From Collinsella sp. AF08-23 (lineage in GTDB: Bacteria > Actinomycetota > Coriobacteriia > Coriobacteriales > Coriobacteriaceae), in the NCBI RefSeq assembly GCF_003479805.1, contig NZ_QUHV01000002.1, positions 124,001 to 188,000 on the forward strand: a stretch of 64,000 nucleotides of DNA. The letters run 5' to 3'. The notes under the pieces were generated by a model. That model made no database searches and had not been told where the DNA came from. It worked only from the letters and a program-made list of their open reading frames with translations. Numbering within the stretch: the stretch's first letter is position 1; each line of letters opens with the position of its first letter. Both the position numbers and the translations under genes were made by a program. Below, piece by piece: positions 15,391-23,083 of this stretch.

Positions 15391-16272
15391 ATGGCAGAGC
15401 AGATTACTGTTGAGCAGGCATCCAGCACGACCGAGCTGAAAAGCTTGGAGCCGCAACCTGTTTCCGAGAAGAAGCGCCTTTGGCAGTTCTTCTGGCGCAC
15501 CTGGGCGATCCAATCTTCGTGGAACTATGAGGGCCAGATGAACCTGGGCTTCCTCTATTCCATTGCGCCGACGCTCGACCGCATTTACACAGATGAGTCC
15601 GACCCGGAGATTCTCGAGCGAAAGAAGGAGGCCTATCACCGTCATACCGCTTTGTATAACATCACGCAACAGCTGAACAGCTTTGTGCTTGGTCTCGTTG
15701 CCTCGATGGAGGAAGAGTACGCTCGCGACCCCAAACACTTCAACCCTGAGGTGATGAACAGCCTAAAGGTTTCGCTTATGGGTCCGCTTTCGGGCATTGG
15801 CGATTCATTGCTTGAGGGAACGCTTCGCATTATCTCTTTCGGATTGGGCGCGTCCCTGGCAGCGCAGGGCTCCATTCTTGGACCTATTTTGGCGATCCTC
15901 ATCTCCGGCATCCCTAAAGCCCTTATTACTTGGTTTGGCGGCAAACTCGGTTATACACTTGGTGCCGACTACGTAAAGCAGCTGCAGAGCGGCGGCATGA
16001 TGGAGCGCGTGATGTACGTTGCGAGCATTGTTGGCCTCATGACTGTGGGCGCGATGATTGCCACGATGGTTGGTATTACGACCCCGTTGCAGTTCCAGGA
16101 TGGAGCTTTGGTAATTCAGGACGTGCTGAACGGCATCTTCCCGGCAATGATTCCCTTGGCTATTACTATGACTTTCTACTGGCTGCTCAAGAAGAAGGTC
16201 AGCCTCACGGTGTTGCTGCTGGGCGGCATTGCTGCTAGCTTGGCTGCAAGCTTCTTTGGAATTCTTGCATAG
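15391..16272 (+). CDS. PTS mannose/sorbose-family EIID
   Basis: A 293-aa EIID, a subunit unique to the mannose family. The family feature RTWAIQSSWNYEGQMNLGF near residue 30 and the segment MGPLSGIGDSLLEGTLR near residue 130 are clear, and the C-terminal part is strongly hydrophobic. AAGGAGG precedes the ATG. It partners the IIC 20 bases upstream. In related gfr-type systems such PTS import and phosphorylate glycated amino acids. Confidence 0.93.
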   Translation: MAEQITVEQASSTTELKSLEPQPVSEKKRLWQFFWRTWAIQSSWNYEGQMNLGFLYSIAPTLDRIYTDESDPEILERKKEAYHRHTALYNITQQLNSFVLGLVASMEEEYARDPKHFNPEVMNSLKVSLMGPLSGIGDSLLEGTLRIISFGLGASLAAQGSILGPILAILISGIPKALITWFGGKLGYTLGADYVKQLQSGGMMERVMYVASIVGLMTVGAMIATMVGITTPLQFQDGALVIQDVLNGIFPAMIPLAITMTFYWLLKKKVSLTVLLLGGIAASLAASFFGILA

Positions 16273-16298
16273 CAATTGCGTATATAGCCCCCTTATTA

Positions 16299-16330
16299 GG
16301 CGCAGATCGTTGACGGGTCTGCGCCTTTTC
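16299..16330 (+). terminator. Terminator after EIID
   Basis: 8-bp stem GGCGCAGA (16299-16306) and TCTGCGCC (16318-16325), followed by TTTTC. Confidence 0.85.
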
Positions 16331-16715
16331 GTATGTTGACGAAATGTGTCGAGCGGGGTCTGGTGCTTCGAGTGAGACATCTTTGAAGTATGTCGGTCTT
16401 GGGCAGGACCTGGTCCCCGACTGTTGCCAGTGGTTGCGGGCAAGTAGTGGCTCGCCGATTCGTTCGCAGCCATGGCTCATCGAAATGTGGACGGGTGTGG
16501 CGAAAGCTGTGATGGCGTAGGTGTCGAATGTGCGTGTGCCGCAGGGTCATCATGTTGATGTCAATGTGCGGATGGGTTATGAGAGTCCGGATCCTTACCG
16601 CCACGGGCGGCCTTTTTCCTTTCGAGGTTGCTGAGAACCATATGAGTGGGTGCTTTGCGTGGGGTCTTTTGGTTCCGCTGCATGACCGGTGGCTGGCATT
16701 GTCAGAGACAAGAAG
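16331..16715. other. Gene-free stretch
   Basis: No open frame with a plausible start or family match. A short hairpin CCGCC-ACG-GGCGG followed by CCTTTTTCC near 16600-16618 could be a weak second terminator. Confidence 0.4.
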
Positions 16716-16745
16716 CCCCCGTTTCTGCTGTATGAGAAACGGGGG
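16716..16745 (-). terminator. Terminator after the FrlC-like gene
   Basis: 11-bp stem CCCCCGTTTCT (16716-16726) and its complement (16735-16745), followed on the minus strand by CTTCTTG. Confidence 0.75.
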
Positions 16746-16778
16746 ATGGAGGGTTTCTGTCTTTTGGTGGGGTGCGCG

Positions 16779-17636
16779 TTATGCGCGTGCGGCTTCGATC
16801 TTCTCGTAGGCGCTAAGATAGGTTGCCATTGACCGCGCATCGGCTGCCATGGGATCGGTGAGCGTTGCGGAATCGGTGCACTCGACGCTTAACACCCCTT
16901 GGTAGCCGTTCTGCTCAAAGGTGAGGATGTCAGTCGCAATATCACGTTCTCCGTCGCCAAGGGCAAGGTGGAGTGAACGCTCGCCGGTATCGACATAGTG
17001 GGCATGAATCATCTTGGGGCCAAAGGTATCGAAATACTCCTGAATAGTGTTGCCAGCGCTCACCATGGCGCCGATATCGAGGCAGACTTTCAATGCGGGC
17101 TCATCGACCATGGATAGTAGAAGATTGAGGTCGGCAACGGTGTTGGCGATGCGCGACTCGGGCGCGCGCAAGGCTTCGATGGCGAGGTTGATGTCCTGCT
17201 CGCCTGCATAGCGCGCGACCTGTTTGAGCATGGTCGCACTACGCTCGCGTGCGGTTTCAACTGGCTCGTTGTAATACGCCCAGCCACTCGTTACGAGCAC
17301 CTGAGTTGCGCCAACGCTTTTTGCAACATCGACGGCACGGGTAAAATATGCAAGTGTGCGTTCTTGGATGCTCGCGTCTTTTGCCGCCATATTGTGTGGT
17401 TTGGGGTTGCATTGCTCCGGGCATATGCCGTGGATGCGGATGCCGTATTCATCGATGAGATGGCTTAGGCGCTCAATGGGATCGTTCTGCCGATAATCCA
17501 TAAAGAAGTGCTGGGGAGATGTCCATAGCTCGACGCAGGGATAGCCGAGCTTTTGTGCATTGGCAAAAAAGTCATCAAGGTCATAGAACATGTAGTGGTG
17601 GTTCATGGTGGCAAGTTCAATGCGAGGCTGTGCCAT
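16779..17636 (-). CDS. FrlC-like sugar epimerase (AP-endonuclease-2 TIM barrel)
   Basis: A 285-aa TIM-barrel enzyme of the xylose isomerase/endonuclease IV superfamily. It most resembles fructoselysine 3-epimerase (FrlC): LGYPCVELWTSPQHFF, the PEQCNPKPHNM segment and four likely metal ligands in LAIEAL, VCLDIGAM, MIHAHYVD and LSVECTD. FrlC interconverts fructoselysine and psicoselysine. ATG 17636 has AGGAGT upstream. It is divergent from the PTS IIA gene, with one candidate operator upstream of each. D-tagatose- or allulose-type epimerases share the fold, so the substrate is inferred from the neighbouring FrlB-like gene. Confidence 0.75.
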   Translation of the reverse strand: MAQPRIELATMNHHYMFYDLDDFFANAQKLGYPCVELWTSPQHFFMDYRQNDPIERLSHLIDEYGIRIHGICPEQCNPKPHNMAAKDASIQERTLAYFTRAVDVAKSVGATQVLVTSGWAYYNEPVETARERSATMLKQVARYAGEQDINLAIEALRAPESRIANTVADLNLLLSMVDEPALKVCLDIGAMVSAGNTIQEYFDTFGPKMIHAHYVDTGERSLHLALGDGERDIATDILTFEQNGYQGVLSVECTDSATLTDPMAADARSMATYLSAYEKIEAARA

Positions 17637-17671
17637 CCCGACTCCTTTCCAAGGATTTATCAACAAACACG

Positions 17672-17688
17672 TCTCAGACGTCATATAC
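17672..17688 (-). promoter_or_regulatory. Candidate GntR operator before the FrlC-like gene
   Basis: Read on the minus strand, GTATATGACGTCTGAGA, flanked by AATC as at 14448. It is 36 bases before the start codon of the FrlC-like gene. Confidence 0.6.
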
Positions 17689-17793
17689 GATTATAAATTA
17701 AAGAGATGTATGATGTGCAGACCTGGGGTTCTTGCCGTGAACGGTAGATATTCGGCGATAAACGGACATTTCAACTTGAATCTAGACCAATCG

Positions 17794-17810
17794 GTATATA
17801 ACGTCTATGA
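17794..17810 (+). promoter_or_regulatory. Candidate GntR operator before PTS IIA
   Basis: GTATATAACGTCTATGA, also preceded by AATC (with one extra G), 25 bases before the IIA start codon. Confidence 0.6.
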
Positions 17811-17835
17811 TGTCAGTAACGAATAGGAGGTACGT

Positions 17836-18261
17836 ATGAATCAACTCATACTTGCGTCGCATGGTGGCCTTGCGGCTGGTGCCCGCGATACGCTCGAAAT
17901 GATTATTGGCGATGTGTCGCGTGTTCACGTGGTTTCGCTGGAGAGGGATGACAAGGATCGGATCGACGAGCGCACGATTGCGCTAATCGACTCGTTCGAG
18001 CCGTCTGATGCAGTTTATATTTTGACCGATATGATGGGTAGCAGCGTGAATAACTCGATGGTTTCCGTGCTTGCCCAGCGTCCCTCTGTCACGGTGATCT
18101 CTGGGATGAATTTTCCTCTAGTGCTTGAGATGTCGTTGGCAACCGGGCCTCTTTCTCGAGAGCGCATTGACGAAATCATCTCGCAAAGCAAGGGCGGCAT
18201 CCAAGACGTCGCGGCCCTTTTGGCTCAGAAGGCACAGGAAGAAGAGGAGGACGACCTATGA
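17836..18261 (+). CDS. PTS mannose/sorbose-family EIIA
   Basis: A 141-aa EIIA of the mannose family. The phosphorylated histidine is His9 in ILASHGGLAAG, and the DMMGSSVNNS loop is typical. AGGAGG precedes the ATG. Its stop overlaps the start of the IIB gene by four bases (ATGA), so translation is coupled. The acidic C-terminal tail (EEEEDDL) is unusual but short. Confidence 0.93.
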   Translation: MNQLILASHGGLAAGARDTLEMIIGDVSRVHVVSLERDDKDRIDERTIALIDSFEPSDAVYILTDMMGSSVNNSMVSVLAQRPSVTVISGMNFPLVLEMSLATGPLSRERIDEIISQSKGGIQDVAALLAQKAQEEEEDDL

Positions 18262-18725
18262 TCAAGCTTGTGCGTTTGGACTATCGTTTGGTACACGGCC
18301 AGATTTTGGCAGCCTGGGTGAACCACCTGAGCGCTCAGCGTATCATTTTGGTTGACGATGCGGCGGCGAATGACGAAATGAAGTCTGCCGCCCTGAAGCT
18401 CGCAAAGCCCGCGGGGATTCGCCTGAATTTCTTTACCGTTGAGAAAGCTATCACGAAGATGCCAAAGATTCTCGAGCTCAACGAGAATATCATGATGGTC
18501 TTTGGTACTACTAAGGCGCTTGTCGACGTGTGTAAGGCTACTGGTGCGATTAACGAGATCCAATATGGAGCCACCTTTAATAAGGACGGTTCGAAGCAGA
18601 TTGACCAAAGCGTCTTTTTGGATGAGTCTGAACAAAGTGATACCCGAGAGTTGCTCGCAATGGGCGTGAAGCTCTATAGCCAGCAGACCCCTTCGTTCCC
18701 GAAAGAACCTATTACGTCTGTTTAG
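18258..18725 (+). CDS. PTS mannose/sorbose-family EIIB
   Basis: A 155-aa EIIB with the phosphorylated histidine in RLDYRLVHGQ near residue 14 and the following WVNHLSAQRIILVDD typical of the mannose family. It overlaps the IIA gene by four bases. It passes phosphate to the sugar carried by the IIC-IID pair. The FrlB-like deglycase follows after about 100 bases. Confidence 0.93.
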   Translation: MIKLVRLDYRLVHGQILAAWVNHLSAQRIILVDDAAANDEMKSAALKLAKPAGIRLNFFTVEKAITKMPKILELNENIMMVFGTTKALVDVCKATGAINEIQYGATFNKDGSKQIDQSVFLDESEQSDTRELLAMGVKLYSQQTPSFPKEPITSV

Positions 18726-18826
18726 CGTACGGCGGTTTAAATCCACTGCATAAAACCATTTGTTTATAGGTGCCACGACGGCGCGTAGGAGAGTCTTGTC
18801 GCGGCAGCATAGAAAGGAAGCATGTT

Positions 18827-19810
18827 ATGTACGAGATCGACCTTAACCTCCCTAAGCAGATCGTCGCTGACGTCCTGTCCAACCACGAGATCCACAGCGT
18901 CGCCTTCGTCGGCTGCGGTGCCTCCATGTCCGACCTGTACCCCGCCAAGTACTTCCTGGCCAACAACACGGACAAGCTGAACGTTCAGATCTTCACCGCT
19001 AACGAGTTCAACTACGACACGCCTTCCTGGGTCAACGAGCACACCTTCGTGATCACCTGCTCCCTCGGTGGCTCCACGCCCGAGACCGTCGAGGCCAACA
19101 AGACCGCCAAGAAGCACAACTGCCCGGTCGTCTCCCTCACCAACAAGGCTGGCTCCGCTCTGACCGTCGACGCCGACCACGTCATCGTCCACGGCTTCCA
19201 CGCCAACTATGCCGCCAAGGCCGAGAAGCCTGGCTATGCCATCGCTCTTGCTCTCGAGATCCTTCAGCAGACCGAGGGCTATGATCGCTACGAGGATATG
19301 ATCACCGGCCTCACCAACATCTTCGACCTGTGCGAGAACGCCGCTCAGCACTGCAAGAAGCTCGCCAAGAAGTTCGCCGAGGACTTCAAGGACGACAAGA
19401 TGATCTACTTCATGGCTTCCGGTGCCTCCGAGAAGATGGCTTATTCTCACGCCGCCTTCCTGTTCACCGAGATGCAGTGGATCGACGCCGCCGCCTACAA
19501 CACCGGCGAGTACTTCCACGGCCCGTTCGAGGTTTCCACCGAGGGTAAGCCCTACGTCTTCTTCATGTCCGATGGTGCCACCCGTCCGATGGACGCCCGC
19601 GCCCTCACCTTCCTTGAGCGCATGGGCGCCAAGGTCGCTCTGATCGACTCCAAGGACTACGGTCTGGCCGACGCTGTGCCGGCAAGCGTCATCACCTACT
19701 TCAACCCGCTGCTGCACCTCGCCGTTATGCGCGAGTACGGCAACCAGATCGCCGAGGCCCGTCAGCACCCGCTGACCATGCGTCGCTACATGTGGAAGCT
19801 CACCTACTAG
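18827..19810 (+). CDS. FrlB/GfrF-like sugar-amine-6-phosphate deglycase (SIS domains)
   Basis: A 327-aa protein with two SIS domains. Motifs match fructoselysine-6-phosphate deglycases: FVGCGASMSDLYPAKY near residue 27, TCSLGGSTPETVEA near 78, ASGASEKMAYSHA near 197 and TGEYFHGPFE near 226-235, which aligns with SGEFRHGPLE of FrlB. Those enzymes split the phosphorylated Amadori compound into glucose-6-phosphate and an amino acid. ATG 18827 has GAAAGGAAG upstream. Codon choice is strongly biased to GCC, AAG and CTC, far more than in adjacent genes, suggesting high expression. Glucosamine-6-phosphate isomerase-like activity is an alternative. Confidence 0.8.
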   Translation: MYEIDLNLPKQIVADVLSNHEIHSVAFVGCGASMSDLYPAKYFLANNTDKLNVQIFTANEFNYDTPSWVNEHTFVITCSLGGSTPETVEANKTAKKHNCPVVSLTNKAGSALTVDADHVIVHGFHANYAAKAEKPGYAIALALEILQQTEGYDRYEDMITGLTNIFDLCENAAQHCKKLAKKFAEDFKDDKMIYFMASGASEKMAYSHAAFLFTEMQWIDAAAYNTGEYFHGPFEVSTEGKPYVFFMSDGATRPMDARALTFLERMGAKVALIDSKDYGLADAVPASVITYFNPLLHLAVMREYGNQIAEARQHPLTMRRYMWKLTY

Positions 19811-19855
19811 GTGAAGGCCGCAGGTTCTGTCTGCGATTTGTATTTTGACTCGGCG

Positions 19856-19883
19856 GGGCGGCTCCTTATGGGGCCGCCCTTTA
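19856..19883 (+). terminator. Terminator after the deglycase gene
   Basis: 7-bp stem GGGCGGC (19856-19862) and GCCGCCC (19873-19879), followed by TTTATTA. The HAD gene starts 17 bases later, so this may attenuate rather than end transcription. Confidence 0.7.
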
Positions 19884-19899
19884 TTACAGGGAGGTTCCT

Positions 19900-20526
19900 A
19901 TGATTAGGGCAGTGCTGTTTGACATGGACGGTGTGCTGGTAGATACAGAGTGGTTTTACAGCAGGCGTCGTGAGGCATATTTAGCTGAGTGCGGGATAAC
20001 ATACGATGTTTTTCCCGATTTGACTGGTATTAGCACTGCCGAAACTTGGGAGGTGCTCATCCCTAACGATTTAGGGCTGCGTGAACGTCTATGTGAGGCA
20101 TATGGCCCCTATTGCGATGCTCACCCCATTCCGTATTCCGAGCTTCTCAATGATGGGGTGAGGGACACGTTTCGAAAGTTGCACGAACGCGGAATAAAGA
20201 CTGCTATTGCGAGTTCATCATATCGAGACATGATTGAGGAGGTCATTAGCGTTGCGGGAATCAGGGGTATTGTAGACTATGTGATAAGTGGGTTTGAGTG
20301 CAATGCTTTCAAGCCTGATCCTGAAATCTACGCGAGAGCGATGAGCTATTTGAGGGTTGAGCCTTCCGAATGCTTAGTCGTCGAAGACTCTCCTACTGGT
20401 ATTGAGTCGGGCGTGCGTTCTGGCGCACGTGTCTTGGCATTGAGGCCCCGCGACGGGGTTGTGCTCGATCAATCTCGGGCAGATAAAGTGATTGACACTT
20501 TGGGCGCAATCATGGACGAGCTGTAG
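19900..20526 (+). CDS. HAD-superfamily phosphatase, beta-phosphoglucomutase-like
   Basis: A 208-aa haloacid dehalogenase-type hydrolase. Motif I is DMDGVLVDT near residue 8, motif II is AIASSS, the lysine is in FKPDPEIY and motif IV is VVEDSPTG. The pattern is that of subfamily IA enzymes such as beta-phosphoglucomutases and sugar phosphatases. GGGAGG precedes the ATG. Base composition is notably more AT-rich than the deglycase just upstream. In this locus it may dephosphorylate a sugar phosphate; this is inferred from position. Confidence 0.85.
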   Translation: MIRAVLFDMDGVLVDTEWFYSRRREAYLAECGITYDVFPDLTGISTAETWEVLIPNDLGLRERLCEAYGPYCDAHPIPYSELLNDGVRDTFRKLHERGIKTAIASSSYRDMIEEVISVAGIRGIVDYVISGFECNAFKPDPEIYARAMSYLRVEPSECLVVEDSPTGIESGVRSGARVLALRPRDGVVLDQSRADKVIDTLGAIMDEL

Positions 20527-20550
20527 TCAAGGTCTGGACGGCGATTGGCT

Positions 20551-20565
20551 TTTTACCGTTTACCG
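20551..20565. repeat. Second copy of TTTACCGTTTACCG
   Basis: The 14-bp arm of the inverted repeat at 3581 recurs here as a single copy (preceded by one more T) between the HAD and GntR genes, without its inverted partner. Confidence 0.6.
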
Positions 20566-20619
20566 AGGTGTATGCCATTGCCGGCTGAGGCGGGCTCAAC
20601 TGATGCGCAAGCGATTATA

Positions 20620-20636
20620 CTTAAGACGTTATATAC
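20620..20636 (-). promoter_or_regulatory. Candidate GntR operator before the regulator gene
   Basis: On the minus strand this reads GTATATAACGTCTTAAG, the fourth copy of the shared motif, 21 bases before the GntR start codon, consistent with autoregulation. Confidence 0.6.
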
Positions 20637-20657
20637 ATCACATAATTGGATGGAATC

Positions 20658-21380
20658 ATGACAAATAGCAAGTCGGCACCTCTGTACCAGCAGATTTTCG
20701 AAGAGATTAAAGGGGCGATCGAGGCGGGGGATTACGTTCCGAAGGAGCGGATTCCCTCCGAGCCGGAGCTTTCCGAGCGTTATGGAGTGAGCCGTATCAC
20801 CGTTCGCCGTGCTGTTGAGGAGTTGTGTGCCGAGGGATATTTGGTCAAGCAGCAGGGTCGCGGCACCTTCGTGAGCACGCCTCACATTAATCGCCGTCTT
20901 CTGCAATATACGGCGGCGCGGAGTTTTACAGATGTGTGTCGCGACAGCAACATGAAGCCTGGTGCCCATGTTCTCAATCGCCTCATCGTCCCCGTGCGCT
21001 TGGAGGAAGCGAAGTTCTTTGGCCTCGACGAGTCGGCGCTACTCCTGTATGTCCAGCGAATTCGCACTGCCGACGAGCAGCCGATTTTCGAAGAAAATGT
21101 TTTCGTGCCGTACGAAGGTTGCCAAGAGCTTCTCAACGTCGATTTGGAGGACGTATCCCTGTTCGACAAAATTGCGGAAGTTACCGGACACCGGCCGACT
21201 AAAACACCAAGACGCACCGTCGAGGCGGTTCGCGCCACGCAGGAGCAGGCGTCGAGGTTGGCGATCTCGGTGGGCGACCCGCTGCTCTTCCTGAATGTCT
21301 GCTTCGCCGACGACGAGGACAACCCCGTGTGCATCGGCCGCCAGTACTACGTGGGCAGCAGGTACCGCTTCGTGTTGTAG
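20658..21380 (+). CDS. GntR/HutC-family regulator with UTRA domain
   Basis: A 240-aa regulator. The N-terminal winged helix (residues about 5-72) has the GntR signature PLYQQIFEEIKGAIEAG and SEPELSERYGVSRITVRRA; the C-terminal UTRA domain (about 95-238) binds a small effector, often a sugar phosphate. FrlR of E. coli is a member of the same group. ATG 20658 follows a weak GGATGGA. It closes the mannose-type PTS locus, and four copies of one 17-bp motif across the locus are its likely operators. Confidence 0.92.
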   Translation: MTNSKSAPLYQQIFEEIKGAIEAGDYVPKERIPSEPELSERYGVSRITVRRAVEELCAEGYLVKQQGRGTFVSTPHINRRLLQYTAARSFTDVCRDSNMKPGAHVLNRLIVPVRLEEAKFFGLDESALLLYVQRIRTADEQPIFEENVFVPYEGCQELLNVDLEDVSLFDKIAEVTGHRPTKTPRRTVEAVRATQEQASRLAISVGDPLLFLNVCFADDEDNPVCIGRQYYVGSRYRFVL

Positions 21381-21461
21381 GCAAAAGCGCTCGATATAAC
21401 GGAGCTTCGGCATGGCGGTGGGTCGATATGACGGCGCGCCGCCATATGGGATGTGCGGGGA

Positions 21462-22469
21462 TTACCTGCCGTCGTCCTGCTGCAGGCCGGCGGGTTCGTG
21501 CCTGCGGGCCTGCTTGGAGAGCAGGCGGGCGGGTTTGTCGGGGTCGGGCACCGCGGTGGGCAACGGCTCATCCACATGGCCACCCCACCATCCGCCCACG
21601 AAGTCGAGCGTATGGAACACGTTGATCACGGCGCCGGGGTCGATGTCGCACACGAGCTTGATGATGTCCTGGCTCTCGTATGTGGACACAACGGTGTGCA
21701 GCAGGTACATCTTCTCGCGGCTGTAGCCGCCGATGACCTCGGCGCAGCTGATGCCGTGCTGGAAGTGGTTGACGTAGGCGGTCATGACCTCGTCGGCCAG
21801 GCGGGTGGTGATCTGCAGGGTCACGCGGTCGTAACGGTGGTAGAAGCTGTCGATCGTCTTGGTGGATATGAACTGGAACACGATTGAGTACGCGGCGTTG
21901 TCCCATCCGAACATCCAACCGAAGATCACGAGGATGAGGCAGTTGAAGGCGAAGATCACTCCCCAGATGGTCTTGCCCGTGTGGTTCGAGACCCACAGCG
22001 CGATGAAGTCGGTTCCTCCGGTGGAGGCGCCCGCCTTGAGGGCGATGGCGATGGAGAGCCCCGAGACCACGCCGCCGAAGATGATGAGCATGATCTTGTC
22101 GCCCAGGAAAGGCGCGAAGTCGAAGATGTTGAGGAACAGCGAGGAGAGGGCGACTTGGGTCATCGAGAAGATGACGAAGCGCCTGCTGATGCCGCTCCAG
22201 CACATGAGTGCCACGGGGATGTTCAGCGCGAGCATACCGAGCGAGGTGTCGATATGGACGCCGCCGAGCGAGGTGATGCGGTCGAGGAGGACCGCGACGC
22301 CGGTGAAGCCGCTGGGCAGGAGGTCGGCGGGCTGAACGAAGGTCTGGATGAGGAAGGTTTGGATCAGGGCGGACACCGTGACGGCCGCCGCGGTGATGAT
22401 GCGGCGGACGATGGTGAGGCGCGCGAGCTCGAGCGCGCGGTCGGTGAGCTGGTCGACGGCGTTCGCCAC
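21462..22469 (-). CDS. YitT-family membrane protein
   Basis: A 335-aa protein of the YitT (DUF161/DUF2179) family: about five membrane helices in the first 190 residues, including the family segment ALKAGASTGGTDFIALW, then a cytosolic ferredoxin-like domain (about 205-290) with YSREKMYLLHTVVS. The start is GTG with AAGGAG upstream. The last 40 residues are charged and proline-rich, longer than usual. Function of the family is not settled; transport or stress roles have been proposed. Confidence 0.85.
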   Translation of the reverse strand: MANAVDQLTDRALELARLTIVRRIITAAAVTVSALIQTFLIQTFVQPADLLPSGFTGVAVLLDRITSLGGVHIDTSLGMLALNIPVALMCWSGISRRFVIFSMTQVALSSLFLNIFDFAPFLGDKIMLIIFGGVVSGLSIAIALKAGASTGGTDFIALWVSNHTGKTIWGVIFAFNCLILVIFGWMFGWDNAAYSIVFQFISTKTIDSFYHRYDRVTLQITTRLADEVMTAYVNHFQHGISCAEVIGGYSREKMYLLHTVVSTYESQDIIKLVCDIDPGAVINVFHTLDFVGGWWGGHVDEPLPTAVPDPDKPARLLSKQARRHEPAGLQQDDGR

Positions 22470-22553
22470 GGGCGCTCCTTTTGCAGGTAGGTGTTGGTAC
22501 AGGGTGTGTCGAGCGATTGTATCACGGGCGGGCCGCGTCTATCGCCAGCGGCC

Positions 22554-22584
22554 TTGCAGCACGCGACGCGCCGGTTGCTATAAT
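22554..22584 (+). promoter_or_regulatory. Promoter of the small hydrophobic peptide gene
   Basis: TTGCAG (22554-22559), 19-base spacer and a perfect TATAAT (22579-22584), about 60 bases before the peptide start. Confidence 0.6.
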
Positions 22585-22644
22585 GGAGATCGAGTACGCG
22601 AGGTGTGCCCATCGCCCTCATCCAATGGGAAGGGGGTGGTCGTC

Positions 22645-22707
22645 GTGTCCGAGGTTATTTTGCTTCTGGCCCTCGTCACCGTCCTGGTGATCGTGGCCAA
22701 GTCTTAA
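22645..22707 (+). CDS. Candidate type I toxin: 20-aa hydrophobic peptide
   Basis: A 20-aa peptide, MSEVILLLALVTVLVIVAKS, almost entirely one membrane helix, with acidic start and lysine-serine end. GTG 22645 has AGGGGG 8 bases upstream; GTG 22636 would add three residues but lacks spacing from the site. Size and composition resemble holin-like/TxpA-type toxins of type I systems. A convergent terminator hairpin lies directly after the stop and would end an antisense RNA overlapping the 3-prime part of this mRNA. No homologue was checked. Confidence 0.55.
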   Translation: MSEVILLLALVTVLVIVAKS

Positions 22708-22714
22708 TTTCTGC

Positions 22715-22830
22715 TCTCGCACAAAAGACGACTCCGGGCCGCCCTGCAAGCGACCCGGAGTCTAGGTGCGAGACATATGTTCCGTTCCACCCGATTCACT
22801 TGCTTAAAAGAGGGTGAGCCTCGCGTGCTT
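22715..22830 (-). ncRNA. Candidate antisense antitoxin RNA
   Basis: On the minus strand, TTGAGG (22858-22863) and TATGAT (22837-22842, 15-base spacer) could start an RNA of about 110 bases. It would end in a strong hairpin: GACTCCGGG at 22730-22738 pairs with 22754-22762, followed on the minus strand by GTCTTTTGT, and an outer 8-bp stem TCTCGCAC (22715-22722) pairs with 22766-22773. It would base-pair with the tail of the peptide mRNA. Confidence 0.4.
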
Positions 22831-23076
22831 GGATACATCATAGCACAGACGAATCGTCCTCAAACGCTGTCGTCATACATATGGAACTTGAGTTCACGTA
22901 TGCTGAAAAGCGGCATTTTGCGCGGGCATAAAGAAGGGAATCTATGGATGGTGGACGTGGAGAGCGTGCGCGACCGCGCAAACAACCCCAGGCCTGGTGG
23001 AAGGCCCCGGCGCACCAAGCCTAGGTCCGTCTCGTCCAATGCGGGCGAATCCGCGCATTCGGTTCGGGAGGCATAG
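22825..23076 (+). CDS. Small HTH-like basic protein upstream of recQ
   Basis: An 83-aa basic protein. The segment SSYIWNLSSRMLKSGILRG followed by HKEGNLWMVDVESV resembles excisionase/MerR-type small winged helices (helix, then KxGxxWxIxxxSL), and it ends in a basic PRPGGRPRRTKPR tail. The start GTG 22825 has GAGGGTGAG upstream. It ends 7 bases before recQ, which suggests one transcript. The candidate antisense promoter overlaps its first codons. It may be a DNA-binding protein; I cannot name a family with certainty. Confidence 0.5.
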   Translation: MLGYIIAQTNRPQTLSSYIWNLSSRMLKSGILRGHKEGNLWMVDVESVRDRANNPRPGGRPRRTKPRSVSSNAGESAHSVREA

Positions 23077-23083
23077 GGGGTTC

